Below, piece by piece: positions 1 through 5,165 of a stretch of DNA of 5,793 nt; within the stretch, counting starts at the first letter, position 1, and each line of letters starts with the position of its first letter. Location of the stretch: positions 1 through 5,793 of the forward strand of contig CALBLM010000060.1 in the NCBI GenBank assembly GCA_937895695.1. Reading direction: 5' to 3'. Under the pieces are notes generated by a model. It did not search any database, was not told the DNA's origin, and saw nothing but the letters and a program-made list of their open reading frames with translations. This DNA is from an uncultured Megasphaera sp. (GTDB lineage Bacteria > Bacillota > Negativicutes > Veillonellales > Megasphaeraceae). The translations under genes and the position numbers were made by a program.

Positions 1-241
1 CAATTTTACCACCGGCAACAGCACCAATAGCTGCCCCGAAGAGGAGTGCTGAAACGACAAAACCTTCTAATGCCGGCGTCAAATTAAGCTGATCCGGCTG
101 TTTCATGTATGGAAGTGCTCCGTTTACGACGCCCGTATCATAGCCAAACAATAAGCCTCCCAATGTTGCCGTGATCATTACCGAATAGAGAAATTTCTTT
201 TTTGAAGCATCAATGGTTTCCCCTTGCATCACATATGTCAT
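1..241 (-). CDS. iolT: Inositol/sugar:H+ symporter, MFS sugar porter family, IolT-like (N-terminal 80 codons; cut by window edge)
   Basis: Integral membrane protein predicted to import myo-inositol or a related cyclitol with protons. Reverse-strand translation gives a short polar leader (MTYVMQGETIDASKKK), then a first membrane segment around residues 17-40 containing GGLLFGYDTGVVNGALPYM, a PDQLNLTP loop, and a second segment with SALLFGAAIGAVAGG. The GGLLFGYDTGVxNGALPYM block and the following PDQLNL match B. subtilis IolT as I remember it, and G-x-L-F-G-Y-D-x-G is the sugar-porter signature of the first helix. The start is uncertain: AAGGAAGG abuts the ATG at 241, while Met5 (ATG at 229) lies 12 bases from it, so Met5 may be the real start. 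It follows iolG by 80 bases on the same strand with no clear promoter between them, so cotranscription with iolG is likely. The rest of the protein is outside the window. Confidence 0.88.
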   Translation of the reverse strand, partial: MTYVMQGETIDASKKKFLYSVMITATLGGLLFGYDTGVVNGALPYMKQPDQLNLTPALEGFVVSALLFGAAIGAVAGGKI

Positions 242-266
242 CCTTCCTTTTATCCGACATGGAGAC

Positions 267-310
267 GTGAAGAAACAGCAACAGATGCAAGATAGCCTAT
301 GTTTCTTCAC
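267..310 (-). repeat. Perfect 11-bp inverted repeat in the iolG-iolT spacer
   Basis: GTGAAGAAACA at 267-277 is the exact reverse complement of TGTTTCTTCAC at 300-310, with a 22-base loop. In the minus-strand transcript this folds as a stem between the iolG stop and the iolT ribosome binding site. No U-tract follows the stem, so it does not look like a complete intrinsic terminator. It could be an mRNA-stabilising or processing hairpin that sets the iolG:iolT ratio, or a protein-binding site in the DNA. It shares no sequence with the LacI-type operators. Confidence 0.6.
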
Positions 311-321
311 ATCTTCCGATT

Positions 322-1341
322 TTATTTCTTATAGAAATCTGGTGTTTCCGGCAAATCAATCGTTACGATAGACTGGGTATCTCGTGCTTTTGATGCCGCA
401 GCAGCTGTCACCTGACCGGCATACCCATCCCAAGCAGTCGGTCCGTCAACACGGCCGGCTTTGCAAGCATTAATCCATTCTTGGAATTCCGTGTTATACG
501 CTTGTACAAATCGATCGGACCAATCCTTGCAAATCGGATATACCCGCGATGCATTCGTACGAATCATAGCATTAGACGGTTCCGGCAGGGAAATAATGCC
601 GTCTTCACAGCAAACTTCGCATTTAATATCATAACCATAACCGCAGCAGACAAAAGCTTCAACATCAATACGAACACCGGATTTAGTCGTTAAGTACATA
701 ATCTGCGGATCTTGCAGTTTTTCATGCGCATGACGAGTCTTCTTAGGGAATCGAACTTCTGCCGTTGCATAATCTTCTCCCAACAACCAACGCAGTACGT
801 CAATTTCGTGAATCATAGAATTTTCAACAGCCATAGGCGTATCATAGCTTTCATCAACGGTCGGATTGCGATGCGCGCAGTGGAGCATAAGGGGTTCACC
901 ATACGTGCGTTCAGAAATATATTTCTTTAACTGCTGATATCCATAATCATAACGCCGCATAAATCCGACTTGTACCAACTTTTTGCCGCCAGCCATTTCC
1001 AGATCGATAATTTCCTTGCAAACTGATGGTTCCGGTGCCAGCGGTTTTTCGCAGAATACATATTTTCCCACTTTAATCGCTTCTTTTACATATTGCGCAT
1101 GGTAAGGGTCAGCCGTAGTAACAACGATAGCGTCAATATTATTATCGTGAATCAAGTCTTCTCCTTTTTCAAAAAATTGACAGCCATACTGTGCTGCTAC
1201 TTTTTTACCGGCTTCTGCAAATGCATCGGACACAGCGATTACCTTTGCCCCCTGCAGCGTGTTGTTAATGCGTTCAATGTGCGTGCGGCCAATAGCCCCG
1301 GTACCAATTAAGCCTACTTGTAATGTTGTGTTTTTTCCCAT
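322..1341 (-). CDS. iolG: Inositol 2-dehydrogenase (Gfo/Idh/MocA family)
   Basis: Cytoplasmic NAD-dependent oxidation of myo-inositol to 2-keto-myo-inositol (scyllo-inosose), the first step of inositol catabolism; the family can also act on D-chiro-inositol. The 339 residues match the usual length. The N-terminal Rossmann domain has GLIGTGAIG (GxGxxG at 13-18) and the catalytic lysine in YVFCEKPLA (Lys99). The C-terminal domain has LVQVGFMRRYD (122-132), HCAHRNPTV (154-162), IHEIDVLRWL (His178) and PTAWDGY near the end, all as I recall them in B. subtilis IolG. One key residue differs: the position of the B. subtilis catalytic Asp172 is Asn174 (codon AAT at 820-822). The ATG at 1341 has AAAGGAG eight bases upstream. 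Two LacI-type operators lie in the 141-base spacer upstream, so repression by the adjacent regulator is likely. No convincing -35/-10 pair was found; TTAAAT at 1385-1390 is only a weak -10 candidate. iolT follows on the same strand. Confidence 0.93.
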   Translation of the reverse strand: MGKNTTLQVGLIGTGAIGRTHIERINNTLQGAKVIAVSDAFAEAGKKVAAQYGCQFFEKGEDLIHDNNIDAIVVTTADPYHAQYVKEAIKVGKYVFCEKPLAPEPSVCKEIIDLEMAGGKKLVQVGFMRRYDYGYQQLKKYISERTYGEPLMLHCAHRNPTVDESYDTPMAVENSMIHEIDVLRWLLGEDYATAEVRFPKKTRHAHEKLQDPQIMYLTTKSGVRIDVEAFVCCGYGYDIKCEVCCEDGIISLPEPSNAMIRTNASRVYPICKDWSDRFVQAYNTEFQEWINACKAGRVDGPTAWDGYAGQVTAAAASKARDTQSIVTIDLPETPDFYKK

Positions 1342-1362
1342 GATAAAGTCTCCTTTTTTTGA

Positions 1363-1382
1363 TTACGAGCCCGTGCTCGCAA
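1363..1382. promoter_or_regulatory. LacI-type operator O1 (upstream of iolG)
   Basis: Near-palindrome centred between 1372 and 1373 on a CG dinucleotide, reading TTACGAGCCCGTGCTCGCAA on the plus strand. Pairs match except those next to the central pair (1371/1374) and at 1365/1380. It lies about 20 bases upstream of the iolG start codon, just before the ribosome binding site, where a bound repressor would block initiation or elongation. It shares an exact 16-base core with the sites at 1429-1450 and 2521-2540. Even-length palindromes centred on CG are typical of LacI/PurR/CcpA-family targets. Confidence 0.85.
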
Positions 1383-1428
1383 ATATTTAAAATAAACCAA
1401 TACGATTCATCTTTTTCCTAGTTTTTAT

Positions 1429-1450
1429 TTTACGAGCCCGTGCTCGTAAA
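1429..1450. promoter_or_regulatory. LacI-type operator O2 (best copy, between the LacI-type gene and iolG)
   Basis: A 22-base palindrome with one mismatched pair (1438/1441), centred on the CG at 1439-1440; the arms TTTACGAGC and GCTCGTAAA are perfect complements. Its centre is 67 bases from that of O1. The pair brackets the A+T-rich stretch that must hold the iolG promoter, so both could be occupied together, with or without a small loop. The 16-base heart ACGAGCCCGTGCTCGT has the same length, outer ACG/CGT and central CG as the E. coli PurR box, which supports a LacI/PurR-type binder. Confidence 0.9.
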
Positions 1451-1454
1451 TGGG

Positions 1455-1487
1455 TGATAAAATAAGCCGCAAGGGCCTACTTTATCA
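1455..1487 (-). terminator. Hairpin at the stop codon of the LacI-type gene; terminator-like without U-tract
   Basis: The minus-strand RNA from 1487 to 1455 begins at the UGA stop and folds into a 14-pair stem with two G-U wobbles: UGAUAAAGUAGGCC pairs with GGCUUAUUUUAUCA across a CUUGC loop. The base that follows is C, and the next stretch is CCCAUUUACG, so the U-run of a canonical intrinsic terminator is missing. It may still slow or partly end readthrough from the regulator gene into iolG, or protect the 3' end of the regulator mRNA. It sits immediately upstream of operator O2. Confidence 0.45.
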
Positions 1488-2501
1488 TATGTTTTCTTTT
1501 AACAAAATATCAATGTCCATATACTGATACTCTTCAGGCTTACGTCCGTACATATAATAGTCACGCAAAACCATGATAGCCTGATATCCCTGATTAATCA
1601 GGTCGCTGCTGATGGTACATGAAACAGCACCATCTTTCAATAACTTTATAATTTTAGGATATCGTTCATAACAAACAACGGGAATATGATGACAGGAAAC
1701 ATCATCCTTAGCCTGGCAAATGTCCTCTACATTACCACAAGTGACAAAAAGACCATTAATGTCTTTATACTGCGTCAAGAGTTCTTTCGTCTTTTCGTAA
1801 GCTAATTTTGGCTGTTCATGAGTAATGATTCGTTTGACGATGGTCATCTCCGGTTCATTCTCCTCAAGATACTGCCGAAATCCTTTTTCTCGCATATCTA
1901 CTGCTAAAAGATTACGAGCACTGCCGACAACAATACCGATATGACCTCGGTGGGCCATCAGCAAACTCATCATCCGTGCAGCCGTTCGTCCGGCCTTAGT
2001 GGCATCCTGCCCGATATGGCATAAGCGATTCTCCCTTACGATATCGGTATTGACTGTCACTACAGGAATCCCAGCTGCAATCGCCCGATCAGCTGCTTTC
2101 CAAACATCAGGATGATTTAATGGTGTAATCACAATCCCATCGACCTGATCAGTTATACAGTCTTCCAATGCGTTGACCTGACCACAGACATCCAAATACT
2201 TCAACACATTGAATCGAACTTCAATATTCAAAGATTCAATTTCTTGACAAGCTCGCTCAATGCCTTCATGAATATCTGAAAGAGCATCGACAACTAATAA
2301 AATGACAGAAATGATTCGCTTGCGCTTCTGTGCATTCAAAGCCTTTCCTAAAGGATTTACTTCGTAGCCGACATCATCAATAATCTTTTGGACTTTAGCC
2401 CGTACTTCATCACTGACACCCGGTCTTTTATGAAGAACCTTGTCAACTGTTGAGCGATGGACATTAGCCATTTCGGCAATTTGCTTAATTGTAACGCCCA
2501 A
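1485..2501 (-). CDS. LacI-family transcriptional regulator, probable repressor of iolG-iolT
   Basis: Cytoplasmic DNA-binding regulator, 338 residues, normal length for the family. The N-terminal helix-turn-helix (VTIKQIAEMANVHRSTVDKVLH, residues 3-24) is followed by a hinge helix (NPLGKALNAQKRK, 49-61) whose Leu55 would correspond to the leucine that wedges into the central CG. Residues from about 63 to the end form a periplasmic-binding-protein-like sensor domain (ISVILL; VDGIVITPLNHPDVW; GIPVVTVNTD; IGQDATKAGRTAA; AVSCTISSDLINQGYQA), the type that binds ribose, galactose or inositol. The start is TTG at 2501: an in-frame TAA precedes it directly and AAGGAGT lies seven bases upstream. A start at Met11 would remove half of the DNA-binding domain. 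An operator at its promoter suggests autorepression, and two more copies precede iolG, so an inositol-related inducer is the simplest inference. The recognition helix (HRSTVDKV) departs from the usual VSxxTVSRV. It is not the DeoR-type IolR of B. subtilis. Confidence 0.92.
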   Translation of the reverse strand: MGVTIKQIAEMANVHRSTVDKVLHKRPGVSDEVRAKVQKIIDDVGYEVNPLGKALNAQKRKRIISVILLVVDALSDIHEGIERACQEIESLNIEVRFNVLKYLDVCGQVNALEDCITDQVDGIVITPLNHPDVWKAADRAIAAGIPVVTVNTDIVRENRLCHIGQDATKAGRTAARMMSLLMAHRGHIGIVVGSARNLLAVDMREKGFRQYLEENEPEMTIVKRIITHEQPKLAYEKTKELLTQYKDINGLFVTCGNVEDICQAKDDVSCHHIPVVCYERYPKIIKLLKDGAVSCTISSDLINQGYQAIMVLRDYYMYGRKPEEYQYMDIDILLKENI

Positions 2502-2508
2502 TTATCTC

Positions 2509-2515
2509 ACTCCTT
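2509..2515 (-). promoter_or_regulatory. Ribosome binding site fixing the TTG start of the LacI-type gene
   Basis: AAGGAGT on the minus strand, seven bases before the TTG at 2501. Together with the stop codon TAA (2502-2504) directly upstream in frame, it decides that translation begins at TTG. Confidence 0.85.
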
Positions 2516-2520
2516 ATTAT

Positions 2521-2540
2521 TTACGAGCCCGTGCTCTTTA
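2521..2540. promoter_or_regulatory. LacI-type operator O3 (upstream of the LacI-type gene)
   Basis: Contains TTACGAGCCCGTGCTC, identical over 16 bases to O1 and O2 and in the same orientation, but the right arm decays (CTTTA instead of CGTAA or CGCAA). The centre is at 2530/2531. It lies directly downstream of the predicted -10 element, covering about +1 to +20 of the regulator transcript, which is a classic position for autorepression. The weaker right arm suggests lower affinity than O2, so the regulator would keep a basal level. Confidence 0.85.
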
Positions 2541-2547
2541 TGGGTAT

Positions 2548-2577
2548 ATAATACCACAGTGCCAAGATGATATGCAA
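2548..2577 (-). promoter_or_regulatory. Probable promoter of the LacI-type gene (extended -10)
   Basis: On the minus strand TATTAT (2553-2548) is a 5/6 match to the -10 consensus and is preceded by TGG, giving an extended -10 (TGnTATTAT). TTGCAT (2577-2572), 18 bases upstream, is a weak -35, as is common with extended -10 promoters. Predicted transcription starts near 2541, at the edge of operator O3, and the 5' leader would be only about 40 bases. Confidence 0.6.
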
Positions 2578-2901
2578 GCATTTTTATGTAACATGACACA
2601 CTCGTATGATGTATCCAAAAGTTATGCATTCTAAATATATATTAATGCAAAAGAAAATTCCAAGTAACGATTTCACACCTGTAATACTCTTTTTTATCTA
2701 GAAAAACAAATCACGATACGCAGGCAATTATATCTCCAATTTCTTTTGACGCATCTTTTTGCAACTACTTCGTCGTAAGCTGATGGGCGACTATTCGATA
2801 TATTGATAATCCCAATCGACAACTTAATGTATCATATCATTGATGCTCATTTGTTTCACGAATACGTATACGTCAAATGTAATCTTTATTGTTATCTTTC
2901 C
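2578..2901. other. A+T-rich spacer with no supportable gene
   Basis: These 324 bases lie between the Gfo/Idh stop and the promoter of the LacI-type gene. I see no reading frame with a plausible start, ribosome binding site and coding character on either strand, no tRNA-like fold and no insertion-sequence ends. It holds a perfect 10-base palindrome, ACGTATACGT (2864-2873), and a weak TGCATT/AATGCA inverted repeat (2625-2630 and 2644-2649). There is no clear GC-rich hairpin with a U-tract downstream of the Gfo/Idh gene, so how that transcript ends is unexplained. A small RNA or gene remnant cannot be excluded. Confidence 0.6.
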
Positions 2902-4059
2902 TTAATACGCAACCCAAACGGCACCATGTTTCGCTGATTCTACACATTTTTCAACCCACTTGACTCCTTCTGCGCCGGCATGCACATCGGGATACCAGTG
3001 CGTATAAGATTTTCCTGTATTAGCCGCTTCCATGGCCAAGGCAAACCGGCGATACAAATTGGACCAAGCATCAAATAATCCCTCAGTATGTCCTCCAGAA
3101 ATACGATCTTCTTCCCGCGCTTCTTCATACAAATAGGCACCACCTCGTTCCAAAATCTGTACCGGTTGTCCTTCTATTTCATACGACATCTGGTTAGGCC
3201 GTTCATCATACCATTCTATGGAAGCTTTGGAGCCAACAATACGTACTTTTTGTCCATGGAGGGCGCCGCAATTAATGGCAGATGCCCAGCAAGTTGCCTG
3301 GCCGCCGCCTTCTAAATTCATAATCACAAAGGCATTATCTTCTAATTGCCGTGTTGGAATAAAGGATTTTGTTGTACACATGAGGTTTTTAATTTTAAAA
3401 TCAGGAATCATGGCTTCTGCCAAAAACAGCGGATGCGTTCCTACATCCCCCAAGACAAATGATGGGCCTGCTTTTGTCGGATCCATACGCCATTTAGCCG
3501 CACTGTTTGTTTCTTCTACCGCCGTGTTATATGCACCAAAAGGGAATTGCATGTTGACCAATCGGATTTCGCCCAAATCACCATGCAGTACCATTTGCCT
3601 TGCCTGTTCAATGAGCTGATGACCGGCATAGCCATAGGTAACGCCTACGACCAAGCCCTTTTCATCAGCCAAATGAACTAATTCTTCAGCCTGTTTCGTC
3701 GTAAAACAAAGAGGCTTTTCGCATACCGCATGTAATCCAGCTTCCAATACGGCCTTACAGACTTCATAATGCAGTCCATTGGGAACGGCAATCGTTACGG
3801 CTTCAATACCGTCCGGCCGTTTTGCTTCTTCACATAGCATGGTCTTATAATCTGAATAACACCGACATGCATCTACCCCTAAGGATACGCCAAAGTCTTT
3901 ACCGCGCTGTGGATCAATATCAAAAGCACCGGCAACGAGCTGAAACGAAGCATCGCGAAGAGCGGCACTGCGATGAATATAGCCAATCTGACTGCCCCGG
4001 CCACCGCCTACCATAGCCCAACGAATAGGATGATCTAATACGTTTTCTCCATTAATCAT
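2902..4059 (-). CDS. Gfo/Idh/MocA-family oxidoreductase, probable inositol or keto-sugar dehydrogenase
   Basis: NAD(P)-dependent cytoplasmic dehydrogenase, 385 residues. IRWAMVGGGRGSQIG (12-26) is the nucleotide-binding loop, VAGAFDIDP (42-50) the end of the second strand that usually decides NAD or NADP, and HAVCEKPLC (110-118) carries the conserved Lys115. GDVGTHPL (204-211) supplies the Asp205 and His209 pair expected of an active family member. The start is set at Met12 of the longest frame (ATG at 4059) because GGAGGG lies seven bases before it; the upstream ATG at 4092 would overlap the preceding gene and has no such site. It follows the TIM-barrel gene by 25 bases, so the two are an operon. 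It is clearly a different subfamily from IolG: longer, with a GGGRGSQIG loop and no IolG-specific blocks. The context suggests another inositol isomer (for example scyllo-inositol) or a keto derivative, but the sequence does not settle the substrate. Confidence 0.85.
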   Translation of the reverse strand: MINGENVLDHPIRWAMVGGGRGSQIGYIHRSAALRDASFQLVAGAFDIDPQRGKDFGVSLGVDACRCYSDYKTMLCEEAKRPDGIEAVTIAVPNGLHYEVCKAVLEAGLHAVCEKPLCFTTKQAEELVHLADEKGLVVGVTYGYAGHQLIEQARQMVLHGDLGEIRLVNMQFPFGAYNTAVEETNSAAKWRMDPTKAGPSFVLGDVGTHPLFLAEAMIPDFKIKNLMCTTKSFIPTRQLEDNAFVIMNLEGGGQATCWASAINCGALHGQKVRIVGSKASIEWYDERPNQMSYEIEGQPVQILERGGAYLYEEAREEDRISGGHTEGLFDAWSNLYRRFALAMEAANTGKSYTHWYPDVHAGAEGVKWVEKCVESAKHGAVWVAY

Positions 4060-4066
4060 TTGTTTT

Positions 4067-4072
4067 CCCTCC
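4067..4072 (-). promoter_or_regulatory. Ribosome binding site deciding the Gfo/Idh start
   Basis: GGAGGG on the minus strand, seven bases before the ATG at 4059. It falls inside the longer reading frame that begins at 4092, which argues that the longer version is not the translated one. Confidence 0.8.
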
Positions 4073-4084
4073 ATATATACGCCA

Positions 4085-5011
4085 TTAAGCAAACCCTAAA
4101 CCATGCAAATAATCACAGCTTGCTTTTACATCACGAAGACTCGTCGCGGCATTGCGCGGATCTCGTTCTTGTTCTACCGTAATATATCCGGCATACTGAA
4201 TTTCTTCAGTCAGGACACGGTAAATTTCCGGATAATCGAGCATTCCCGTTCCAATAGGACACATCGCTCCTTTGGCACAAGCTTCAAAAAAACGGATATG
4301 TTCCTGCATAACCTGGTCATATACGCTTTGATTAATATCTTTGAAATGAATATAGTCAATACGATCAGCATACTTGCGCAGCCATGTTACAGGATCCATC
4401 TTCGAGTACTGCAAATGGCCAGTATCCAAACAAATACCGCCTAATTCATAAGGTATATCCCGAACGACGTTTTCTATTTCATCGGCAAATTCAATATAAC
4501 CGCCGGCATGGGGATGAATGACCGGTCGCACGCCCCATACAGCTGCTTTTCGGCAAATTCCTCGAATATGTGTCATCATGCGTTGCCAATCTTCTTCGCA
4601 CAACCGCGGTGCCTTGTCCGGATGGCCGGCTGCATAATCGCGTTCGTCATGGCCCCAGTCCATGACCGTCAAATACGGCGTTTTAACATGCTGTCTTTCT
4701 TCAACCGGCAACGGAGGCAGCTTCGTAATCATCGCACAAATATCATCGACTTGTTTCAAGACAGCAGGATAGTTTTCTTCAGACAGTAAATCGTCAAAAA
4801 TAGTACCGGCAACAATAGAAATACCATTTTTTTCCAATTCTCTGCTTACGACATCAATATCCAGCGGCAAATACCCGTACGGTCCCAGTTCAATTGCCTT
4901 ATATCCAGCAAGTCCTGCTTCTTTGAGTACCGTCTGCCATGCCGGCAAGTACGGATTTTTGACATCATCAACGCCCCAGCAGCAAGGGGCCCCTGTAATA
5001 TGTATCGCCAT
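4085..5011 (-). CDS. Xylose-isomerase-like TIM-barrel protein, IolE/IolI-type (inosose dehydratase or keto-inositol isomerase candidate)
   Basis: Cytoplasmic metal-dependent (beta/alpha)8 enzyme of the sugar phosphate isomerase/epimerase superfamily, 308 residues, close to IolE in length. The C-terminal half lines up with B. subtilis IolE as I recall it: PVIHPHAGGYIE (163-174) with YHHHMGT, LDTGHLQYSKMDP (195-207) with YDTGHIYVSDGD, YIHFKDI (220-226) with HVHFKDV, and GYITVEQERDP (275-285) with GWIVVEAEQDP. Likely metal and catalytic residues are His166 or His168, Asp196, His199, His222 and Glu280. The N-terminus (APCCWGVDD, 8-16; AIELGPYGYLPLD, 39-51) differs from IolE, so it may be a separate subfamily. 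AAGGAGGT nine bases before the ATG fixes the start. It is first in a two-gene operon with the Gfo/Idh enzyme, suggesting the two act in sequence on a keto-inositol. Dehydratase, isomerase and epimerase roles all remain possible. Confidence 0.85.
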   Translation of the reverse strand: MAIHITGAPCCWGVDDVKNPYLPAWQTVLKEAGLAGYKAIELGPYGYLPLDIDVVSRELEKNGISIVAGTIFDDLLSEENYPAVLKQVDDICAMITKLPPLPVEERQHVKTPYLTVMDWGHDERDYAAGHPDKAPRLCEEDWQRMMTHIRGICRKAAVWGVRPVIHPHAGGYIEFADEIENVVRDIPYELGGICLDTGHLQYSKMDPVTWLRKYADRIDYIHFKDINQSVYDQVMQEHIRFFEACAKGAMCPIGTGMLDYPEIYRVLTEEIQYAGYITVEQERDPRNAATSLRDVKASCDYLHGLGFA

Positions 5012-5020
5012 GTATGTATT

Positions 5021-5028
5021 ACCTCCTT
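5021..5028 (-). promoter_or_regulatory. Full-consensus ribosome binding site of the TIM-barrel gene
   Basis: AAGGAGGT on the minus strand, nine bases before the ATG at 5011. It is the strongest translation signal in the window and implies high expression when the operon is transcribed. Confidence 0.85.
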
Positions 5029-5059
5029 ACAGCTATACTTCTGATAAGTCTTTCTTCTA

Positions 5060-5111
5060 TGTCCTGAGTATACAAAAAAACAGGACAAAAAACTTCTAGC
5101 TTTTTGTCCTG
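5060..5111. repeat. Three alternating 7-bp half-sites TGTCCTG / CAGGACA / TGTCCTG
   Basis: TGTCCTG at 5060-5066 and 5105-5111, and its complement CAGGACA at 5081-5087. The second and third copies form part of the terminator stem of the AraC-type gene, but the first is outside that stem and is not explained by it. First and second start 21 bases apart, about two helical turns. They could be binding sites for the adjacent AraC-type protein at the promoter of the TIM-barrel operon, or the first copy could be chance. Confidence 0.4.
5067..5072 (-). promoter_or_regulatory. Possible -10 element of the TIM-barrel operon
   Basis: TATACT on the minus strand (5/6 match), directly after the U-tract of the AraC terminator and about 55 bases upstream of the TIM-barrel start codon. 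No acceptable -35 lies at 16-18 bases, which would fit a promoter that needs an activator. A promoter is required here because the terminator would otherwise isolate the operon. Confidence 0.3.
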
Positions 5112-5113
5112 TT
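5079..5113 (-). terminator. Intrinsic terminator of the AraC-family gene
   Basis: A 13-base perfect stem (5079-5091 with 5101-5113) around a 9-base loop. Read on the minus strand the stem is AACAGGACAAAAA / TTTTTGTCCTGTT, and it runs into a continuous T-tract from the complement of 5074-5080. The plus strand has no T-tract after the stem, so termination is directed at minus-strand transcription coming from the AraC-type gene, whose stop codon is about 50 bases upstream. Confidence 0.88.
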
Positions 5114-5165
5114 CCTATCTCTTTTACTGGTGTATGGTAAAAAACTTCCAGTATCTTGTACTGAT

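Noticed and set aside
208..260. Small frame starting with the ATG at 260, ahead of and overlapping iolT
   Set aside because: Only about 16 codons, no ribosome binding site, out of frame with iolT and no sign of a regulatory peptide.
1398..1412. ATGAATCGTATTGGT before iolG as a CcpA (cre) site
   Set aside because: The spacing of the cre consensus is off by one base and the right half does not match; too weak to call.
1912..1919. TTACGAGC half-site inside the LacI-type coding region
   Set aside because: The matching right arm is absent (the sequence goes on ACTGCCGAC), and the bases are fully explained by coding for part of SARNLLAV; treated as chance.
2440..2634. Plus-strand 64-codon frame across the promoter of the LacI-type gene
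   Set aside because: It overlaps the start of the LacI-type gene and its operator on the other strand, has no ribosome binding site and no recognisable protein features.
3218..3619. Plus-strand 133-codon frame opposite the Gfo/Idh gene
   Set aside because: Antisense shadow of a clearly conserved enzyme; no ribosome binding site or domain.
4059..4092. Longer Gfo/Idh start at 4092 overlapping the TIM-barrel gene
   Set aside because: No ribosome binding site before it, while GGAGGG precedes the ATG at 4059 at ideal spacing; the extra 11 residues add nothing conserved.
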